Source: Alloactinosynnema sp. L-07 (GTDB lineage Bacteria; Actinomycetota; Actinomycetes; Mycobacteriales; Pseudonocardiaceae). From it: 64,000 nucleotides of DNA. Under the pieces are notes generated by a model that made no database searches, was not told where the DNA came from, and saw only the letters and a list, made by a program, of their open reading frames with translations. Positions 46,776 to 56,087 of this stretch are shown piece by piece. Numbering within the stretch: the stretch's first letter is position 1; each line of letters opens with the position of its first letter. The stretch is from NCBI RefSeq assembly GCF_900070365.1, contig NZ_LN850107.1:5208001-5272000 (forward strand). The letters run 5' to 3'. The position numbers and the translations under genes were made by a program.

Positions 46776-46777
46776 GA

Positions 46778-47566
46778 TCAGCTCCCCTTAGCCGGGACGA
46801 CCGTGAGGTAGACCGCGGTCAGCACGAAGTTGACGAAGAACAGCAGCAGGAAGGTGATGACGACGGACTGGTTCACCGCGTCGCCGACGCCCTTCGGGCC
46901 GCCCTTCGGGTTGAGGCCGCGGTAGGCGGCCACGACACCGGCGATGAACCCGAAGATCAGCGCCTTGAGCTCGGAGATCCACAGGTCGGGCAGCTGCGCC
47001 AGGGCCGAGAAGCTGGCCAGGTAGGCGCCGGGCGTGCCGCCCTGCAGTACGACGTTGAAGAAGTAGCCACCCATCACGCCGACGACGCTGACCAGGCCGT
47101 TGAGCAGCACCGCGACGAGCATCATCGCGAGCACGCGGGGCACGATCAGCCGCTGTACCGGGGAGACGCCGAGCACCTCCATGGCGTCGATCTCCTCGCG
47201 GATGGTCCGCGAGCCGATGTCGGCGCAGATCGCCGACCCGCCCGCGCCCGCCACCAGCAGCGCGGTCACCAGCGGCGCAGCCTGCTGGATGATCGCCAGC
47301 ACGCTGGCCGCGCCGGTGAACGACTGCGCGCCGAGTTGCACGATCAGCGTGCCCAGTTGCAGCGCCACGATCGCGCCGAACGGGATGGCGACCAGCGCGG
47401 TCGGCAGGATCGTGACGCTGGCGATGAACCAGCATTGCTGGATGAACTCACGGGCCTGGAACGGCCGCCGGAAGACGTTGACCACTACGTCGAGACCGAG
47501 CGCGAACAGGCGCCCGGTCTCCCGAAGTGCCCCGGCTCCGGGGAAGTTGGCGGTCGCGGTGGTCAC
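46778..47566 (-). CDS. Mce ABC transporter permease (YrbEA/MlaE)
   Basis: 262 residues with several membrane segments, coupling helix 'REEIDAMEVLGVSPVQRLIVP' and 'YRGLNPKGGPKGVGDAVNQSV'. GTG 47566 overlaps the ATPase stop by 4 bases (GTGA); a start at 47593 would overlap more. Confidence 0.94.
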   Translation of the reverse strand: MTTATANFPGAGALRETGRLFALGLDVVVNVFRRPFQAREFIQQCWFIASVTILPTALVAIPFGAIVALQLGTLIVQLGAQSFTGAASVLAIIQQAAPLVTALLVAGAGGSAICADIGSRTIREEIDAMEVLGVSPVQRLIVPRVLAMMLVAVLLNGLVSVVGVMGGYFFNVVLQGGTPGAYLASFSALAQLPDLWISELKALIFGFIAGVVAAYRGLNPKGGPKGVGDAVNQSVVITFLLLFFVNFVLTAVYLTVVPAKGS

Positions 47567-48744
47567 TTTCCACCGCCGGGCGGCTGCGGCCATGACGACT
47601 CGGGCAGCCGAGCCACCTGGGTGTCGGAGAGGTCGCCGTGGAAGCTCTGCGGCGGGTCGCCCACCGGACGCGGCGCCTGCCGGGGAACCGGCTGCGGCCG
47701 GTGCGCGTTGACCGACTGCGGGGCGGGCTTCAGGTGCGAGTGCACGTTGTAGCGGGCGCGCTCCTCGTCGGTCAGCGACTGGATGATGCCTTCCTGCGCC
47801 GCCGGCGGCAGCGTGTGCAGGATGCGCATGACGCGGTCCTTGCGTCGGCGAACGCCCTGGCGGACCGGCATGCCCGGGGTCGGCTCGATCTGCGGGACGA
47901 CACCACGCAGGTCCTCATCCGACGACCCGTCAGAGTGCCCGGCGTCGGCGTGCGCCTGCTCGCGGGCCATCTGGGCGGCGTCCTTCTCCTCGGACATGCC
48001 GATCGGCCCGAGCCGACGACCGTTGAGGAACTGCTCCACCACGGGCTCGTCACTGGTCAGCAACACCTCGCGCGGACCGAACATGACCAATTCCTTGCGG
48101 AACAACATGCCCAGGTTGTCCGGCACCGTGCGCGCCAGGTTGATGTTGTGCGTGACGATGAGAATGGTGGCGTCGATCTGCGCGTTCAGATCGATAAGCA
48201 ACTGCGACAGATACGCCGTGCGGACCGGGTCCAGACCCGAGTCCGGCTCGTCACACAGAATGATCTCCGGGTCAAGAACCAACGCCCGCGCCAGACCCGC
48301 ACGCTTGCGCATACCGCCGGAGATCTCACCGGGAAGCTTCTTCTCGGCGCCTTGCAGACCGGTCAACTCAAGCTTGTCCAGCACGATCCGCTTGATCTCG
48401 GCCTCGGACTTCTTCGTGTGCTCACGCAACGGGAACGCCACGTTGTCGAAGAGGTTCATCGACCCGAACAGCGCGCCGTCCTGGAAGAGGACGCCGAAGA
48501 GTTTGCGCGTCTCGTAGAGCTTGGCTTCGCTGCATGTGACGATGTCGACGCCGTTGATGACGCACTTGCCGCGGTCGGGCTTGAGCAGGCCGATCATCGA
48601 CTTGAGGAAGACGGACTTGCCAGTACCCGACGGGCCGAGCATCACCGACACCTCACCTGGGGGCAAGGTCAAAGTGACATCCCGCCAGATGGCCTGCTTA
48701 CCGAAGGACTTGGTCAGACCCTCGATGACCACCTCGGCGCCCAT
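47563..48744 (-). CDS. mkl: Mce ABC transporter ATP-binding protein (Mkl/MlaF-like)
   Basis: 393 residues. ATPase motifs: Walker A GPSGTGKS (37-44), Q-loop in 'FQDGALFGSMN', signature ISGGMRKR, Walker B 'ILCDEPDSGLDP' and switch 'VTHNI'. After ~245 residues a C-terminal extension, rich in Pro/Gln and not part of the ATPase fold, follows. It energises lipid import by the Mce complex. First gene of the operon. In M. tuberculosis the same ATPase gene lies between rplL and rpoB without its mce genes. Confidence 0.94.
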   Translation of the reverse strand: MGAEVVIEGLTKSFGKQAIWRDVTLTLPPGEVSVMLGPSGTGKSVFLKSMIGLLKPDRGKCVINGVDIVTCSEAKLYETRKLFGVLFQDGALFGSMNLFDNVAFPLREHTKKSEAEIKRIVLDKLELTGLQGAEKKLPGEISGGMRKRAGLARALVLDPEIILCDEPDSGLDPVRTAYLSQLLIDLNAQIDATILIVTHNINLARTVPDNLGMLFRKELVMFGPREVLLTSDEPVVEQFLNGRRLGPIGMSEEKDAAQMAREQAHADAGHSDGSSDEDLRGVVPQIEPTPGMPVRQGVRRRKDRVMRILHTLPPAAQEGIIQSLTDEERARYNVHSHLKPAPQSVNAHRPQPVPRQAPRPVGDPPQSFHGDLSDTQVARLPESSWPQPPGGGK

Positions 48745-48970
48745 CGAACCTCCCGGAACTCAGCTCCACCGACCGCTCCGCCTGCGTGAACGGTGTCTTC
48801 CATGCAACGACGGCGGACCCTCCGGGTTACTGGAGAAGTTACCGACGAGTTGGGAACGTACCTGGATGGGCCTTGCCGCACGAATCCGGGTATGACCTAG
48901 CGCACAGTTAGTAGTCCTGACCTGCGGGTCACGGCGTGCGCGACCCGCTTTGCCGGGTCACAATGCGGCA

Positions 48971-49168
48971 GTGAGTAGCGACGAACGTACCGAACGTCAA
49001 CGGGACCTGCGGCGGCGACTGCGTGCCGCGGGCAAACTTTTCACGCCACCGCGGCCGGACAATCCCCTGCCCCGTGACGTGGTGATCGAGTTGGGCCGCG
49101 GCTTCGGAACCGCCGTGAGCGAAGCGCTCGAGGCTGACCGAACGCTCGGTGGTGAGCGACGGGATTAG
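48971..49168 (+). CDS. Small hypothetical protein
   Basis: 65 residues from GTG 48971 (or 72 from an upstream codon). Strongly charged N-terminus ('DERTERQRDLRRRLRAAGKLF') and 'DVVIELGRGFGTAVSEALEA'. No domain recognised and no clear ribosome site. The stop codon lies inside the first of three 17-bp tandem repeats. Divergent from the Mce operon. It may be real, but codon evidence is limited. Confidence 0.5.
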   Translation: MSSDERTERQRDLRRRLRAAGKLFTPPRPDNPLPRDVVIELGRGFGTAVSEALEADRTLGGERRD

Positions 49169-49213
49169 GCGGCTTGGCGGATTAGGCGGCTCCGCGGATT
49201 AGGCGGCTGGGCG
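49163..49213. repeat. Three tandem 17-bp repeats
   Basis: Units at 49163-49179, 49180-49196 and 49197-49213 share GATTAGGCGGCT and end in GCG; only two or three bases vary. The TAG of the small gene before it is in the first unit. Function unknown. Confidence 0.85.
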
Positions 49214-49227
49214 GCTTGGGCGGTGGC

Positions 49228-49366
49228 GCCTGTTTGGGTGGTTCGCCTTGATTTGGGGCCCCTCGAATGGGCCTGCGCGGGTCAAAAAGGTGGGCCAAGT
49301 GAAGCCCACCCGCGCCCAAAGTTTAGGCCCATTCACCCCAAATCAAGGCGAACCACCCAAACAGGC
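49228..49366. repeat. Near-palindromic element with perfect 31-bp inverted repeats (MITE-like)
   Basis: Arms 49228-49258 and 49336-49366 are perfect reverse complements over 31 bases. Inside, GAATGGGCCT on the left pairs with its complement on the right, so much of the 139-bp unit can fold back. No gene inside. Together with the tandem repeats and the rplL terminator it fills the 333-bp gap 49169-49501. Same architecture as the element at 8256-8409 but a different sequence. Confidence 0.85.
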
Positions 49367-49447
49367 CGTTCTGCCGGGCCCGTTGCGATTGGCGTGTGCG
49401 TGGGTGCGCGGGGTGCGTGGGTGCGCGGGGCGCCGCGCCAAAGCCGA

Positions 49448-49480
49448 ACGGGGTCCCCGCGCGTTGCGCGGGGACCCCGT
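49448..49480 (-). terminator. Hairpin terminator of rplJL
   Basis: Perfect 15-bp stem (49448-49462 with 49466-49480) and a 3-base loop, 21 bases after the rplL stop. Confidence 0.85.
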
Positions 49481-49501
49481 CGGAAGAGGTGAAGCGTCAG
49501 A

Positions 49502-49888
49502 TCACTTGACGGAGATCTTGGCGCCAGCGGCCTCGAGCTTCTCCTTGGCGGCCTCGGCGGCCTCCTTGTTGACCTTCTCCAGGATCGCCTTCGGAGCGGC
49601 CTCGACCAGCTCCTTGGCCTCCTTCAGGCCCAGGCCCGAGACGACCTCGCGGACGACCTTGATGACCTGGATCTTCTTCTCGCCAGCCGACTCGAGGACG
49701 ACGTCGAACTCGTCCTGCTCCTCAGCGGCCTCAGCCGGAGCAGCGGCGCCACCGGCGACGGCGACGGCGACGGGGGCGGCGGCGGTGACCTCGAAGGTCT
49801 CCTCGAACTGCTTCACGAACGCGGACAGCTCGAGCAGCGTCATTTCCTTGAACGCGTCGAGCAGCTCGTCGGTGCTGAGCTTCGCCAT
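49502..49888 (-). CDS. rplL: 50S ribosomal protein L7/L12
   Basis: 128 residues; forms the flexible stalk that recruits translation factors. N-terminal dimerisation part ('[20 protein letters not shown]'), Ala-rich hinge and C-terminal domain with '[20 protein letters not shown]'. ATG 49888 gives the normal length; a longer reading to 49912 is not needed. Confidence 0.99.
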   Translation of the reverse strand: MAKLSTDELLDAFKEMTLLELSAFVKQFEETFEVTAAAPVAVAVAGGAAAPAEAAEEQDEFDVVLESAGEKKIQVIKVVREVVSGLGLKEAKELVEAAPKAILEKVNKEAAEAAKEKLEAAGAKISVK

Positions 49889-49953
49889 GGTGGCGGTTCC
49901 TTTCACTAACACACCCGGTCTAGCGGGCGCGGTGTATTTCCGGGTGGTTTCGT

Positions 49954-50526
49954 TCAGCTCTCGGCTGCGACAGCGTCCTCAGCGGGAGCCTCGGCGGCGG
50001 GGGCGGAGCCCTCGGCGGCCTTCTTCTCCTGCAGGGCAGCGGCCAGGCGGGCGATCTGCGAAGCCGGGGCCTGGAACAGACCGGCGGCCTTGCTGAGGTT
50101 GCCCTTCATCGCGCCCGCCAGCTTGGCGAGCAGCACCTCACGGGAGTCGAGGTCCGCGATCTTCGCGACCTCTTCCACCGTGAGCGGGCGGCCATCCATG
50201 TAGCCGCCCTTGATGACCAGACCCTTGTTGTCCTTCGCGAAGTCGCGCAGGACCTTCGCCGCGTCCACCGGTTCGCCTTCGACGAAGGCGATCGCGGTCG
50301 GACCGAGGAAAAGGCTCTCCAGTCCTTGGACACCCGCGTCGGCGGCGGCCCGCTGGACGAGGGTGTTCTTCGCGACGCGATAGGTCGTGCCAGTGCCGAG
50401 AGCGCGACGCAGCGTGGTCAGCTGCGACACGGTGAGGCCCGTGTACTCGGTGACGACGGCAGCCGAGCTGTTGCGGAACTTGTCCGCGATCTCGGCGACT
50501 GCGTTCACCTTCTCAGGCTTCGCCAT
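49954..50526 (-). CDS. rplJ: 50S ribosomal protein L10
   Basis: 190 residues; anchors the L7/L12 stalk to 23S rRNA. Core '[20 protein letters not shown]' and '[19 protein letters not shown]'; acidic Ala-rich C-terminus binds L7/L12. ATG 50526 follows a perfect GAGGAGG. Long reading frame upstream to 51624 is a shadow. Confidence 0.98.
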   Translation of the reverse strand: MAKPEKVNAVAEIADKFRNSSAAVVTEYTGLTVSQLTTLRRALGTGTTYRVAKNTLVQRAAADAGVQGLESLFLGPTAIAFVEGEPVDAAKVLRDFAKDNKGLVIKGGYMDGRPLTVEEVAKIADLDSREVLLAKLAGAMKGNLSKAAGLFQAPASQIARLAAALQEKKAAEGSAPAAEAPAEDAVAAES

Positions 50527-50578
50527 GGTCGCCTCCTCTCGTGTGGGTGTCGCCGGTATCGCACCCCAGAGACGACAA

Positions 50579-50605
50579 ACGCCCCGGCGCAGTGGCACGG
50601 GGCGT
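50579..50605 (-). promoter_or_regulatory. Hairpin in the rplJ leader (candidate regulatory RNA)
   Basis: 8-bp perfect stem (50579-50586 with 50598-50605), 11-base loop, in the untranslated leader of rplJ. In many bacteria L10 binds a kink-turn structure in this leader to repress its own operon. Whether this hairpin is part of such a structure is inference. Confidence 0.4.
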
Positions 50606-50787
50606 GAACAAGCGCATGGCGCTTGGCAACTTCCTCGTCCTCCTGCGCGGGCCGCCCACGTCCGGGGCACTTCGTCTTCGTCCACCCGGGGGTGTCGGAA
50701 GAAACCAGCGGTCTTCGGTAGAACCGTTCGCAAGAGTACGTGGTGCGCGGCGCGGTCTCCAAATCGGGTCCACGGCATGATGAACAC

Positions 50788-51555
50788 GTGGCCGACAACG
50801 ACGAGCCCAAGGGCCTTCCCCCCGCCTCCGGCGACCGTGGCATCTGGCCGACCGACCCCCAGGTGCCCTACGTCCCGCCGGGCGACGTCCCAGCACCCCC
50901 GCCAGCGTTCCAGGGGTCGCCGGAGTGGCGCGAGTTCCAGGAGTTCCAGCGCTTCAAGGAGTTCCAGCGCGGCGAACTCCCCCCGGCCAAGCGCCGCCCG
51001 CTCTGGCTGAAGGTGCTGCTGGGCAAGTGGGTCCGCCGCCTGGTGTTCCTGTTGATCCTGTTCATCGCGGCCGGATGGGCTTACCAGCACTACTTCGGCG
51101 ACCCGAACGAAAACCTCCCGGCCGCCCAGACGGGCGGCGGCTCGACAAACCGCACACAGCTGTACTCGGATACACCGAAGGAAGCCGTGCGGATGCTCTA
51201 CGACAACATCGCCCAAAACACCCCTATACAGGCCTGCAGCCGGTTCGAGTCCGAAGCGATTGGGCAGAAGTTCGCCAACGCCTTCAACGCCCCTGACTGC
51301 CTCACCGCAATGAAGCGGCTGAACGCCGAGGTGGGCACTGCCAACGACTACGCCGAGCCAACCTTCCCGCCCCCTATGAAACTGGTTCCTGATATCAACG
51401 GCATCGTTGTGATCAGCTCCTGCGAAATGATCGTCCGCGACGGGCCCCGGCTCGGGAAGCTGACGGTCAAGAAGATCCCCGACGCGCGGGGCGAGCAGTG
51501 GATCATCTCGGACTACGCAAAGGAGACGTGCCCCACCGTTCAGCCGACCGGATGA
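50788..51555 (+). CDS. Membrane-anchored protein of unknown function
   Basis: 255 residues from GTG 50788 (upstream starts are possible). N-terminal ~85 residues are Pro-rich, with a repeated EFQ/RFKEFQ pattern; one membrane segment ('[19 protein letters not shown]'); then an extracytoplasmic domain of ~140 residues, with Cys residues in 'IQACSRF', 'APDCLTAM', 'ISSCEMI' and 'KETCPT'. Seems to be an NTF2-like or similar small domain, but not assigned. It lies on the opposite strand between rplA and rplJ. Confidence 0.7.
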   Translation: MADNDEPKGLPPASGDRGIWPTDPQVPYVPPGDVPAPPPAFQGSPEWREFQEFQRFKEFQRGELPPAKRRPLWLKVLLGKWVRRLVFLLILFIAAGWAYQHYFGDPNENLPAAQTGGGSTNRTQLYSDTPKEAVRMLYDNIAQNTPIQACSRFESEAIGQKFANAFNAPDCLTAMKRLNAEVGTANDYAEPTFPPPMKLVPDINGIVVISSCEMIVRDGPRLGKLTVKKIPDARGEQWIISDYAKETCPTVQPTG

Positions 51556-51636
51556 CCTGTGATGGTGGATCGTCTCCGTAGCGGTGATCATCGCCCTCAA
51601 CGCCATAGACAAGAACAAGAACAAGGCCGCATAACG

Positions 51637-51666
51637 CGAACGGCCCCGCCGAGGCGGGGCCGTTCG
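51637..51666. terminator. Bidirectional hairpin terminator between the membrane-protein gene and rplA
   Basis: Perfect 14-bp arms (51637-51650 with 51653-51666) with almost no loop between convergent genes; it can serve both. Confidence 0.8.
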
Positions 51667-51680
51667 TGGTCTATGCGAGA

Positions 51681-52400
51681 TCAGACCTGCACTTCATCCT
51701 CAAGGAGGTTGCGGGTGCGGGCCGGATCGACCGGGATGCCGGGGCCCATGGTGGTGCTGAAGGTGATCTTCTTCAGGAACCGGCCCTTGGCCGCGGACGG
51801 CTTCGCCCGCAGGATCTCGTCGAGCGCGGCGGCGTAGTTCTCCACCAGCTTGGCCTGGTCGAACGAGACCTTGCCGATGACGATGTGCAGGTTGGCCTGC
51901 TTGTCGACGCGGAAGTTGATCTTACCGCCCTTGATCTCGTTGACCGCCTTGGTGACCTCGGGGGTCACGGTGCCGGTCTTCGGGTTCGGCATCAGGCCAC
52001 GCGGGCCAAGGATGCGGGCGATGCGGCCGACCTTGGCCATCTGGTCGGGCGTCGCGATCGCGGCGTCGAAGTCGAGCCAGCCGCCCTGGATGCGCTCGAT
52101 CAGGTCCTCGGAGCCCACAGCGTCGGCACCGGCGGCCTCGGCCTCAGCGGCCTTGTCGCCGGTGGCGAAGACGATGACGCGGGCGGTCTTGCCGGTACCG
52201 TGCGGCAGGTTGACGGTGCCGCGGACCATCTGGTCGGCCTTACGCGGGTCGACGCCGAGGCGGATGGCGACCTCGACGGTCGCGTCCAGCTTCACCTTGG
52301 AGGTCTCCTTGGCGAGCTGAGCGGCCTGGAGCGGGGTGTAGAGCCGCTCCTTGTCCACCAGCTCGGCGGCCTGACGGTAGGCCTTGCTGCGCTTTGCCAT
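51681..52400 (-). CDS. rplA: 50S ribosomal protein L1
   Basis: 239 residues; forms the L1 stalk that moves deacylated tRNA out. '[20 protein letters not shown]' and '[20 protein letters not shown]' are characteristic. Also often a repressor of its own operon. Follows rplK by about 110 bases. Confidence 0.99.
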   Translation of the reverse strand: MAKRSKAYRQAAELVDKERLYTPLQAAQLAKETSKVKLDATVEVAIRLGVDPRKADQMVRGTVNLPHGTGKTARVIVFATGDKAAEAEAAGADAVGSEDLIERIQGGWLDFDAAIATPDQMAKVGRIARILGPRGLMPNPKTGTVTPEVTKAVNEIKGGKINFRVDKQANLHIVIGKVSFDQAKLVENYAAALDEILRAKPSAAKGRFLKKITFSTTMGPGIPVDPARTRNLLEDEVQV

Positions 52401-52513
52401 TGCTGTTCCTCAATTTCGTAGCACGCCCTGGGCAGGAAATCCCGAGCGTCCGGATCAGTCGTGGTGCGGACCAGCGCCTGGTCCTCCCACACTTGCTGGG
52501 TCTTGCGAACTGC

Positions 52514-52945
52514 TTATTCGACCGTGATGCCCATCGACCGAGCAGTACCGGCGATGATCTTCGCGGCCTGGTCGATGTCGTTGGCGTTGAGGTCGGCCTG
52601 CTTGGTCTCGGCGATCTCGCGCACCTGGTCCCAGGTCACCTTGGCGACCTTGACCTTGTGCGGCTCAGCCGAACCCTTCTCCACACCGGCGGCCTTGAGC
52701 AGCATGCGCGCGGCGGGCGGGGTCTTGAGCTTGAAGTCGAACGAGCGGTCCTCATACACGGAGATCTCGACCGGCACCACGGTGCCACGCTGCGACTCGG
52801 TCGCGGCGTTGTAGGCCTTGCAGAACTCCATGATGTTGACGCCGTGCTGGCCCAGCGCGGGGCCGACCGGCGGGGCCGGGTTGGCCAGGCCCGCCTTGAT
52901 CTGCAGCTTGATGATCGCTGCGAGCTTCTTCTTCTTCGGTGGCAT
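52514..52945 (-). CDS. rplK: 50S ribosomal protein L11
   Basis: 143 residues; binds the GTPase-associated centre and is the target site region of thiopeptides. '[20 protein letters not shown]' and '[13 protein letters not shown]' are diagnostic. The proline-rich N-terminal domain is intact. Located directly after nusG. Confidence 0.99.
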   Translation of the reverse strand: MPPKKKKLAAIIKLQIKAGLANPAPPVGPALGQHGVNIMEFCKAYNAATESQRGTVVPVEISVYEDRSFDFKLKTPPAARMLLKAAGVEKGSAEPHKVKVAKVTWDQVREIAETKQADLNANDIDQAAKIIAGTARSMGITVE

Positions 52946-53027
52946 GTCCGTACTTTCCTGTTATCGCGTTGTCCACCGGGCGCGAATGGCTGCGCCCCCG
53001 ATGGCTGTCCGGCCCGAAGCGGACCGG

Positions 53028-53834
53028 TCAGATCTTGGAGACCTGGGTGAACGACAGCTCGACCGGGGTCTCCCGGCCGAAGATCGACACCAGGACCTTC
53101 AGCTTCTGCCCGTCGGCGTTGACCTCGCTGATCGTGGCGGGGAGCGTGGCGAACGGGCCGTCCATGACGGTGACCGACTCGCCGATCTCGAAGTCCACCT
53201 CGACCTGCGGGCCGCGCGACTGCGCGGTGGCCGAACCCTTCGCGGGCTTGGCCTCCTCGACCTGCGGAAGCAGGAACTTCAGCACCTCGTCGATGGTCAG
53301 CGGCGACGGCTTGGAGGTCGCGCCGACGAAGCCCGTCACACCGGGGGTGTTGCGCACCGCGGACCACGACGGGTCGTTGAGCTCCATGCGGACCAGGATG
53401 TAGCCGGGCAGCACCTTGCGCTGCACCTGCTTGCGCTGGCCGTTCTTGATCTCGGTGACCTCTTCGGTCGGCACCTCGACCTGGAAGATGTAGTCCTCCA
53501 TGTCGAGGGTCTGGATCCGGGTCTCGAGGTTGGTCTTGACCTTGTTCTCGTAGCCCGCGTAGGAGTGCACGACGTACCAGTCGCCCGGGGCGCGGCGCAG
53601 CGCGTCGCGCATCTCGGCGACCGGGTCGGCCGGGGCCTCGTCGATGGGGGCGGCCTGCGCCGGAACCTCGGCGACGTCCGCTTCGTCTTCCGCGGCGTCG
53701 TCAGTGTCGGCGGAGTCGTCCGCGGCGTCGGCCTCGGTGGACTCGACCTGGCCGTCGGCCGACTCGAGGAGCTCCTCGTCGTCGGTGAGGCTGGTCGGCT
53801 CGCTACCGTCGGCGGCGCCGTTCTCGGAGGTCAC
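53028..53834 (-). CDS. nusG: Transcription termination/antitermination factor NusG
   Basis: 268 residues against about 180 in E. coli. The first ~85 residues are an acidic extension (Asp/Glu/Ala-rich). The NGN domain starts near '[20 protein letters not shown]'; the KOW domain is at the end ('[20 protein letters not shown]'). It links RNA polymerase with ribosomes and Rho. GTG 53834. Confidence 0.98.
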   Translation of the reverse strand: MTSENGAADGSEPTSLTDDEELLESADGQVESTEADAADDSADTDDAAEDEADVAEVPAQAAPIDEAPADPVAEMRDALRRAPGDWYVVHSYAGYENKVKTNLETRIQTLDMEDYIFQVEVPTEEVTEIKNGQRKQVQRKVLPGYILVRMELNDPSWSAVRNTPGVTGFVGATSKPSPLTIDEVLKFLLPQVEEAKPAKGSATAQSRGPQVEVDFEIGESVTVMDGPFATLPATISEVNADGQKLKVLVSIFGRETPVELSFTQVSKI

Positions 53835-53904
53835 AGTTGGTCTCGCTTCCTTTCATGAATCACGTGCTCCGGGTATTCGACCGGTGCGCCGCGTCGGGCG
53901 CAAA

Positions 53905-54312
53905 TCAGCCGAACAGCCAGAACACGCCCTTGCCGAGGCCGAGGTCAAGGCCCGAGATGAGGGCGATCATGAAGGCCACGAACACCAGCACCACGGTGGT
54001 GTAGGCGATCATCTGCTTGCGCGTGGGCCAGATGACCTTGCGCAGCTCGGAGACGACCTCGCGGAGGAACCGGGCCATCCGGGCGAAGATCGAGCCCTTC
54101 GAGTCCTTGCGGTCCCGGCTGGGCGTCGGGCGGCCCTTCTTGTCGGCCGCGTCGGCGTCGGACTTGGCCACGGACTTGGCCTTGTCCACCTTGCCGTCGG
54201 CGTCCTGGCGGGCGGCCGGACGGGCCGTGCCGCGACGCTCACGCCGCGCAGCGGCGGTGACCGGACGAGAAGGGCGCTCCTGCCCCTCTTCCCGCTCCTT
54301 GTCCTCGGCCAC
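53905..54312 (-). CDS. secE: Preprotein translocase subunit SecE
   Basis: 135 residues. The last ~60 are a normal SecE with '[19 protein letters not shown]' and one membrane segment ('[18 protein letters not shown]'). The first ~75 are a charged, disordered-looking extension. GTG 54312 is preferred because GGAGG lies 5 bases upstream; GTG 54324 overlaps that site. Standard secE-nusG order. Confidence 0.96.
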   Translation of the reverse strand: MAEDKEREEGQERPSRPVTAAARRERRGTARPAARQDADGKVDKAKSVAKSDADAADKKGRPTPSRDRKDSKGSIFARMARFLREVVSELRKVIWPTRKQMIAYTTVVLVFVAFMIALISGLDLGLGKGVFWLFG

Positions 54313-54377
54313 GCCATCCTCCACTCGATGTGTACTACCCGGTCCGGTGCGGGGTCAGCCGCACTCGGACGCAAACG

Positions 54378-54450
54378 CAGGGGCGACAGGACTCGAACCT
54401 GCAACCTGCGGTTTTGGAGACCGCTGCTCTACCAATTGAGCTACACCCCT
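54378..54450 (-). tRNA. tRNA-Trp (anticodon CCA)
   Basis: Full cloverleaf on the minus strand: acceptor AGGGGTG/CGCCCCT, D arm GCTC...GAGC, anticodon loop CTCCAAA, T loop TTCGAGT. 73 bases without encoded CCA. It precedes secE, the common actinobacterial order. Confidence 0.97.
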
Positions 54451-54599
54451 TCGCGAGGCCCGTATGGGCCGCGCTCAGGCGCCTCTGACCAACCCACTTT
54501 ATAGCCAAGTGGAACCGGCCAGGGCGCTCAAGCACGGAAGCATACGGCACCCGGCCCGAGGCACCGCAACCGAGTACCCCGAGCCGGTCCCGCGTTCGA

Positions 54600-55706
54600 T
54601 CAACTGGCGGTTACCCGCAGCGACGCGAGCGCGTCGGCCAGGCGGGTGATGCCCTCTTCGATCTGGTCGACCCGCACGCCCGAGTAGGCCATGCGCAGCG
54701 TCGACTCGCCGCCTTCGAGCAGGAAGTCGGTGCCCTTGACGAAGGTCACACCGCGCTCCTCGGCCGCGGGCAGCAGCTTGGCAACGTCCACGCCGTCGCC
54801 GAGGTCCACCCACATGAAGTAGCCGCCCTCAGGGGCGGTGAACTTCGCCTCCGGGATGTGCTTCTCCAGCGCCGCGCACAGCACCTGCACCCGCTCGGCC
54901 AGCGCCGCGTTGACCGTGGCGATGGAGCGCTCCATGCCGCCGCTGACGCAGAACTGGTGCACGATCGCCTGGGCGAGCATGTTCGGCGAGATGTAGGTGT
55001 TGGTGGCCCGGACGAAGACCCGCTTGATCAGCTCGGCCGAGCCGACCAGGTAGCCGACGCGGGTGCCCGGCGCCACGGTCTTGGAGAACGAGCTGGCGAA
55101 CACGACGCGGCCGCGGCCCTCGTCGAGCTCCAGCATCGAGGGCAGCGTCTCGCCCGCGAAGCGGATCCGCACGTACGGGTCGTCCTCGAAGATGACGAAG
55201 TCGTACTGCTCGGCCAGCTCCAGCAGGCGCTTGCGCTTGGCCAGGCTCAGCGTGTAGCCTGCCGGGTTCTGGAAGTTGGGGATGATGTGCGCGAACGTCG
55301 GCCGCAGGCCGCCTTCGAGCAGCGCGGCGAGTTCCTCGGTGTCGATGCCGTCGAGGTCCAGCGAGACCGGCCGCACGTCGGCGTCGCGGCCGCGCAGGCC
55401 CAGCAGGGTGCGGTCGTACGTCGGCTTCTCGACGATGACCGGCTGACCGGCCACGACGAGCTCGTCGAACAGGAACGCGTCGGCCTGCATCGAGCCATTG
55501 GTGACCAGCACCTGCTCGACCGGCACGCCGTGCAGGTCGGCGAGGAACTTGCGCAGCGGGGGGTAGCCGACAGCGGTGCCGTAGCCGAGCGCGCCGCCGG
55601 GGTCGGTGGTGAGTGCGGCGTCCGCGGCGGCCTTGAGGCCGTCGACATCGATGATGTCGAGAGAAGGGGCGCCACGGGCGAAGGAGATGAGTTCGTTGGC
55701 CGTCAC
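54600..55706 (-). CDS. PLP-dependent aminotransferase (2-aminoadipate/MocR-type class I)
   Basis: 368 residues, fold type I. Schiff-base Lys209 is in 'SSFSKTVAPGTRVGYL'; 'PNFQNPAGYTLSLAKR' and 'FVIFEDDPYVRIRF' hold the pocket Asn/Asp/Tyr residues. It resembles LysN/aromatic transaminases more than aspartate transaminases; no HTH domain. The amino-acid substrate is not known. Lies between the small protein gene and tRNA-Trp. Confidence 0.88.
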   Translation of the reverse strand: MTANELISFARGAPSLDIIDVDGLKAAADAALTTDPGGALGYGTAVGYPPLRKFLADLHGVPVEQVLVTNGSMQADAFLFDELVVAGQPVIVEKPTYDRTLLGLRGRDADVRPVSLDLDGIDTEELAALLEGGLRPTFAHIIPNFQNPAGYTLSLAKRKRLLELAEQYDFVIFEDDPYVRIRFAGETLPSMLELDEGRGRVVFASSFSKTVAPGTRVGYLVGSAELIKRVFVRATNTYISPNMLAQAIVHQFCVSGGMERSIATVNAALAERVQVLCAALEKHIPEAKFTAPEGGYFMWVDLGDGVDVAKLLPAAEERGVTFVKGTDFLLEGGESTLRMAYSGVRVDQIEEGITRLADALASLRVTAS

Positions 55707-55727
55707 GCGTGAAATCTAGATGAACCG

Positions 55728-55760
55728 CGCGCGGGGAGCCTTTCGGGGGCTCCCCGCGCG
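55728..55760 (-). terminator. Hairpin terminator before the aminotransferase gene
   Basis: Perfect 13-bp stem (55728-55740 with 55748-55760) and a 7-base loop; 9 bases after the stop of the small protein gene. Separates it from the aminotransferase. Confidence 0.8.
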
Positions 55761-55768
55761 TCGACGGC

Positions 55769-55984
55769 TCAGGCCTGGAACGGGGCCAGGGCGGCGATCG
55801 CGGAGGCGCGCTCGGCGTACTTCCACTTGGCGAGGTCGCCGACCGACTTGATGCCCAGCTCGGCGAGCAGTTCGTCGTGCTTGGCGGTCAGGCCTTCCAG
55901 CGCCGACGGGGGCGCGTCGAGCAGCTCGGCCAGACTCTTGTCCTCGTAGGCCTTGTCGACGAGCTTGTTCAGGTTCACAGCCAC
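55769..55984 (-). CDS. Small conserved protein of unknown function
   Basis: 71 residues, starting at GTG 55984 after AAGGACG. Two helical halves: 'VNLNKLVDKAYEDKSLAELL' and '[19 protein letters not shown]', which looks like a helix-hairpin-helix. I recall similar small proteins in other actinobacteria, with no known role. Confidence 0.75.
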   Translation of the reverse strand: MAVNLNKLVDKAYEDKSLAELLDAPPSALEGLTAKHDELLAELGIKSVGDLAKWKYAERASAIAALAPFQA

Positions 55985-56087
55985 GGAAACGTCCTTCGGA
56001 TCAGGTGATTGCGATCACTTAGCGTGCCCAGCCTGCACCCGAATGGAGGTCACCGCAATGGTGTCCAGTGACGTTTCCTCGAACAAC

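Noticed and set aside
49223..50096. Plus-strand frames over the palindromic element and rplL
   Set aside because: They cross the inverted repeats and the rplL terminator and have no protein-like features.
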